A DNA stretch of 64,000 nucleotides from Bubalus kerabau. Its lineage: Eukaryota; Chordata; Mammalia; Artiodactyla; Bovidae. The notes under the pieces were generated by a model that was given only the letters and a program-made list of their open reading frames with translations, was not told the origin of the DNA and did no database searches. The first letter of the stretch is position 1; every line of letters begins with the position of its first letter. Shown piece by piece: positions 61,201 to 64,000 of the stretch. The position numbers and the translations under genes were made by a program. Location of the stretch: contig NC_073642.1 of assembly GCF_029407905.1 (NCBI RefSeq), forward strand, positions 4,898,001-4,962,000, given 5' to 3'.

Positions 61201-61389
61201 AGTCTGCAGACCCTAAGTCCTCTTGTCACTGACAAGAAGGCTTCTTGTCAAGAAAGGAACTTCCCAGCCTCCCCAAATGTACAGAGCAATTAGGTAAGCG
61301 TTTAATTCTAATTAATCCATTTTACTGACTTTACTTCTCATAGCAATGAATTACAATTCTTTACAAAGTAGCCTCAGAGGCCAGTTTCT
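58241..61389. other. Mostly single-copy upstream flank
   Basis: About 3.1 kb with no recognised repeat family and no supported gene. AT-rich, with a TCATCTATT-type irregular repeat around 58550-58640. Short frames (59184-59375, 59457-59660, 60877-61119) show no conserved features I recognise. As the DNA directly upstream of a neuronal gene promoter it may hold distal regulatory elements, but none can be named from sequence alone. Confidence 0.5.
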
Positions 61390-63010
61390 TCCTATAGAGA
61401 GGAGGAGCTGCAGACACAGGGGCCTGCGTAGAGGACTGAGGCAGGACTTAGGCCCGGCCAGAAAGGCGCTCAGGGCTGGTCCTGAGACAGGAAAGCTCTC
61501 GGCACCCCGGCCTTCGGCGCCTGCCTGGACACCCCCTTTCCATCTCAGCCCTAAAAAGAGGGACACGAGGCACCGATACACTCCGGCAGGCTACCAAGAA
61601 ACTTCATCAGAAACGTGGCCTGTCCCAGAGCTGGCCAAGCTGGGGACCCCGAACGCCCCCACTTCCTCGCAGCCGGCCCGGGGCCAGGGCGCGTTTGGTG
61701 AGAGTCTGGCGGCCTCTACCGGAGCGCCTCCGCAGAGGAGCGTTTCTCAGAGCCGGAGCCGACATGTAGCGCTCGCGCGAGGTGAGAGCGCGCCCCGGCG
61801 CGCCGGGGGCGCCAGGGGCTCTGCAGCGGGGCGGCGCGCGGCCTCGGGCGCGGAGCTGAGCCGCAGGGCGGCGGCGGGAGCGCGGGGGGCGCCCCAGGCG
61901 CTCGGCCCGGGAGCACCGGGGAAGTTCGCGCTGGCGGCATGGGGCGGTGACGCCGCACCGGCCTCTGCGCCTGCCAGCCGGGGAGAGCAGACGGGGGAGG
62001 AGGATGCGCCCTCGCCGACGGCTCGCCTTCCCGGGCCGGCGCGCGGGGTAAGCCCGGGCGCGCGGGACCGGGGCCGTGGGGTCAGGAGCTGCGGACGGCG
62101 GCGGGAGGGCAAGCGGCCCCGGCTCGGCCCGCATGCCTCTCCTCGAGGGTACCTGGCTCAGGGAGGGCGGTGGAGGCAGGCGGGGCCCCGCGGGCGGCCG
62201 GGAGCGCAAACTTTCCCCCGGCGACTGCGGAGGCGCAGCCCGCGCGGGAGGGCAGGGGCGTCCAGAGCAGCGCGGCGCCGCCGGACGGGGCGCCGGGGCG
62301 CAAGACCCACGGACCTGCCGGTAGGAACTGGGGCACGAGGCTCCCGCCGCGGTCACCGGAGCCGAGGGCCGAGAACGCCCCCCGGGGGCCCCGCCAGCCG
62401 CCGGGCTCCGAGGCGCGGCTGGCTGGGCGCTTCCTGCAGGGTGGGCGCGGGCTCGGGCTCGAGACTTGGGGGCGGGGGCGCGAGCGGGTCGCGCTGGCGG
62501 CTCGAGGCCGGGAGACACGGAGCCGACGCTGCACCGCGCGCTCCGGGCCGAGGAGGAAAGCGCCGCGCGGCAGGACGCTCCGCTAGGACCCGGGGCGGCA
62601 GCAGGGCAGGTCTGCCGGGGCCAGAAGCGAGCCGGGGAGGGTGGGCAAACGGTTGGCGCTGGGCGCGCCGCTGCGGACCGGGCGGGCGGCCGACTCTACC
62701 CGGCCGCGGGCCCCCGGGCGCGGAGGCTGCAGCTCTGCAGTGCCACCCCCGCGCCCGCGAGCCCCCGCGGAGGTCCCGGGACCGTGGGAGACAGCCTGTC
62801 TTTGGGGCTCCCGACTCCCTCAAAGCCTGGTCCAGATTGTCACCAGGCTGAGGGCGGCAGGAGGTGCCGCCCGGGTTTCCCGCATGCAGCGCCGCGTGCT
62901 CGCCGCCGGGACTCCGGCCCGGGTTTGGAGAGCAGCCCCTGGACGCACCCAGGCAATCCCCGCCCTGCCTTTCTCGACTCGAGGGCCTTGGTTTCGGAGG
63001 TGTACCTGTT
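61390..63010 (+). promoter_or_regulatory. GABRA5: CpG island; probable GABRA5 promoter and first exon(s)
   Basis: An abrupt switch from AT-rich DNA to very GC-rich, CpG-dense sequence, strongest at 61740-62780. GC-box words GGGGCGG occur at about 61829, 61941 and 62594, with GGGGGCGGGGG at about 62467. No TATA box is evident. Donor-like sites on the + strand include GAG/GTGAGA (GT at 61782), GGG/GTAAGC (GT at 62048) and CCG/GTAGGA (GT at 62321); each could end a non-coding first exon spliced to 63816. I recall that human GABRA5 uses alternative non-coding first exons, which fits several donors. The actual transcription start and exon choice cannot be read from sequence. Unmethylated CpG islands are typical of neuronal and housekeeping promoters. 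Confidence 0.8.
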
Positions 63011-63815
63011 GTGTGTTTCTCTCTTTCGGAGTTGGCCTGGGGTCTCCTCGGGAAAATGTTGCTTTTGAACACGCGGTGCTCCTTTATGATGTCTATCCAT
63101 TTGCGTTATGCGCATATTGAGAAATGTATCCCTTCTCTAGGGTTAGTTGCAGAGCCCAGGGATTGTGCCTGCTTGGATTTCAAATGCATTAATTAGGGCC
63201 CACCATGTAATCCAGAGCCGAGAGACTTTCCAAAATGCAGTGATTACTAAGTTATTTAGTCATGGGGACAGACTGCTGAGAAAGTGGCAGCCTTCTTTTA
63301 TAAGCAGTTCTTATATTGTCGTGATCTTGCAGAAGACTTGTTTAAATGTGCCTTTTTTCCCCTCTTTCCACATACTTTCTCATAGCACCTTGCAGAACAA
63401 GGAGTAGCTTGCTGGCTTTGACGCGTGGCAAATATTTCAGAAAGGTAAAATTATTCCACTTGTGGATTTGACAGATGTAAAATACAGTTAGATAACTTCA
63501 GGCATTGATTCTAATAATAGGACTAGAGGGTCATTTGATCACATGGAAAAAGTAAAACAAAGAATTTGCGACATGGGAAAGATAAATTAGGAGAATGATT
63601 CTGCACCCTGAGTAAAGGTGAAAATCAAGCCTACTGTAATTTCTTTTTACACCCCCAACTTACTGGCCAGTGAACACAGATAATTCTCGATATGGAACTG
63701 TGATGGACAAGGACAGCCAGGCTCCTTTCTTTATGCATTGTGTATGTTAGCAGTGTGATTTGATTCTAGAACTGTTTCATGGCAACATTCATGTTTATGT
63801 TTTTTCCCCTTTCAG
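63011..63815 (+). other. GABRA5: Probable GABRA5 first intron
   Basis: The sequence returns to average base composition after the CpG island and ends in a good 3' splice site (TTTTTTCCCCTTTCAG). No repeat recognised. Assignment as intron assumes the first exon lies inside the CpG island; a shorter 5' UTR exon anywhere here is not excluded. Confidence 0.6.
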
Positions 63816-63975
63816 CTTCAAGATCAAGGTGGAGAAAGGAATAGCTATTCTTCCAAATTCATCTGCTTCAGCTGTTTTTCTTACTGGGAATGGACAATGG
63901 AATGTTCTCTAGCTTTATCATGATCAAAAACCTCCTTCTCTTTTGTATTTCCATGAACTTAGCCAGTCACTTTGG
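63816..63975 (+). other. GABRA5: GABRA5 exon containing the start codon
   Basis: Left edge: a polypyrimidine tract followed by CAG (AG at 63814-63815). Right edge: GG followed by GTAAGT (GT at 63976-63977). The first 74 bases are 5' UTR and include no upstream ATG in the same frame; translation starts at 63890. The exon ends two bases into a glycine codon, so the next exon must begin in that phase. It lies about 0.8 kb downstream of the CpG island edge, consistent with a short first intron from a promoter-proximal non-coding exon. Confidence 0.9.
63890..63975 (+). CDS. GABRA5: GABA-A receptor subunit alpha-5, N-terminal coding part (partial)
   Basis: GABRA5 encodes the alpha-5 subunit of the pentameric GABA-gated chloride channel, a Cys-loop receptor concentrated in hippocampal pyramidal neurons and mostly extrasynaptic, where it carries tonic inhibition. 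Here 28 codons plus two bases are visible: MDNGMFSSFIMIKNL, then a hydrophobic LLFCISMNLA core and SHF. The hydrophobic stretch from about residue 9 to 25 is a signal peptide. Compared with the human protein as I recall it, only residue 8 (Ser here, Gly in human) and residue 25 (Ala here, Ser in human) differ. The ligand-binding domain and four membrane segments would lie in exons beyond the window. The next in-frame ATG (codon 5) is a possible alternative start, but family agreement favours the first. Identification rests on about 28 residues and on the fitting promoter context. Confidence 0.9.
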
Positions 63976-64000
63976 GTAAGTTATCATCTATGCTTTGATT

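Noticed and set aside
61607..62518. 303-codon open frame on the minus strand in the CpG island
   Set aside because: Same cause: stop-poor GC-rich DNA. It overlaps the + strand frame and has low-complexity Pro/Arg/Ala content.
61346..62851. 501-codon open frame on the + strand through the CpG island
   Set aside because: Composition is almost entirely Arg, Gly, Ala, Pro and Ser, as expected when GC-rich DNA lacks stop codons. Long frames are open on both strands and in several phases, and no domain is seen.

Overview
The window reads as bovid nuclear DNA, most likely cattle or a close relative. The evidence is the dense mixture of L1-BT, BovB (RTE) LINEs, BOV-A2 and Bov-tA SINEs and one cetartiodactyl CHR-type SINE; BOV-A2 points to Bovidae. 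No bacterial, plasmid or phage features are present, and there is no operon, CRISPR array or intact RNA gene.

The only host protein gene I can support is at the right edge. An exon at 63816-63975 has a polypyrimidine tract and AG acceptor, a start codon at 63890, 28 codons plus two bases, and a GTAAGT donor. The encoded signal-peptide segment matches the start of the GABA-A receptor alpha-5 subunit (GABRA5) as I remember the human protein, with only two differences. About 0.8-2.4 kb upstream lies a strong CpG island (about 61390-63010) with GC boxes and several donor-like sites, which is the expected place for the gene's promoter and non-coding first exon(s). In mammals GABRA5 faces GABRB3 head to head in the Prader-Willi/Angelman-syntenic region, so the rest of the window is probably the GABRB3-GABRA5 intergenic interval.

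From 1 to about 58.2 kb the DNA is nearly wall-to-wall nested retroelements. Region by region: 1-1935 BovB; 1936-5555 L1 (+); 5556-14060 a minus-strand L1 reaching its own 5' end and carrying nested SINEs, a retroviral solo LTR and a BovB; 14061-22400 an old L1 (+) with degenerate 5' monomers, nested BovBs and SINEs, and a 605-codon open BovB frame; 22430-29440 another old L1 with a fresh 139-bp tandem duplication and nested BovBs; 29441-38020 a patchwork of L1, BovB and SINE fragments and a MaLR-like LTR; 38035-46350 a 5'-complete L1 with decayed ORF1 and ORF2; 46351-53815 more L1 with CHR, BovB and SINE insertions; 54291-57822 a near full-length BovB. The stretch 58241-61340 is mostly single-copy AT-rich DNA leading to the CpG island.

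No previously undescribed gene system was found. The most informative structures are a series of young L1-BT 3'-end insertions, each nested in an older LINE and most with visible target-site duplications. One is only about 28 bp long, one is a twin-primed (5'-inverted) miniature insertion, and one sits in a three-deep L1 > BovB > L1-BT nest. All family names rest on reading by eye, without RepeatMasker or BLAST; boundaries of old elements may be off by tens of bases.
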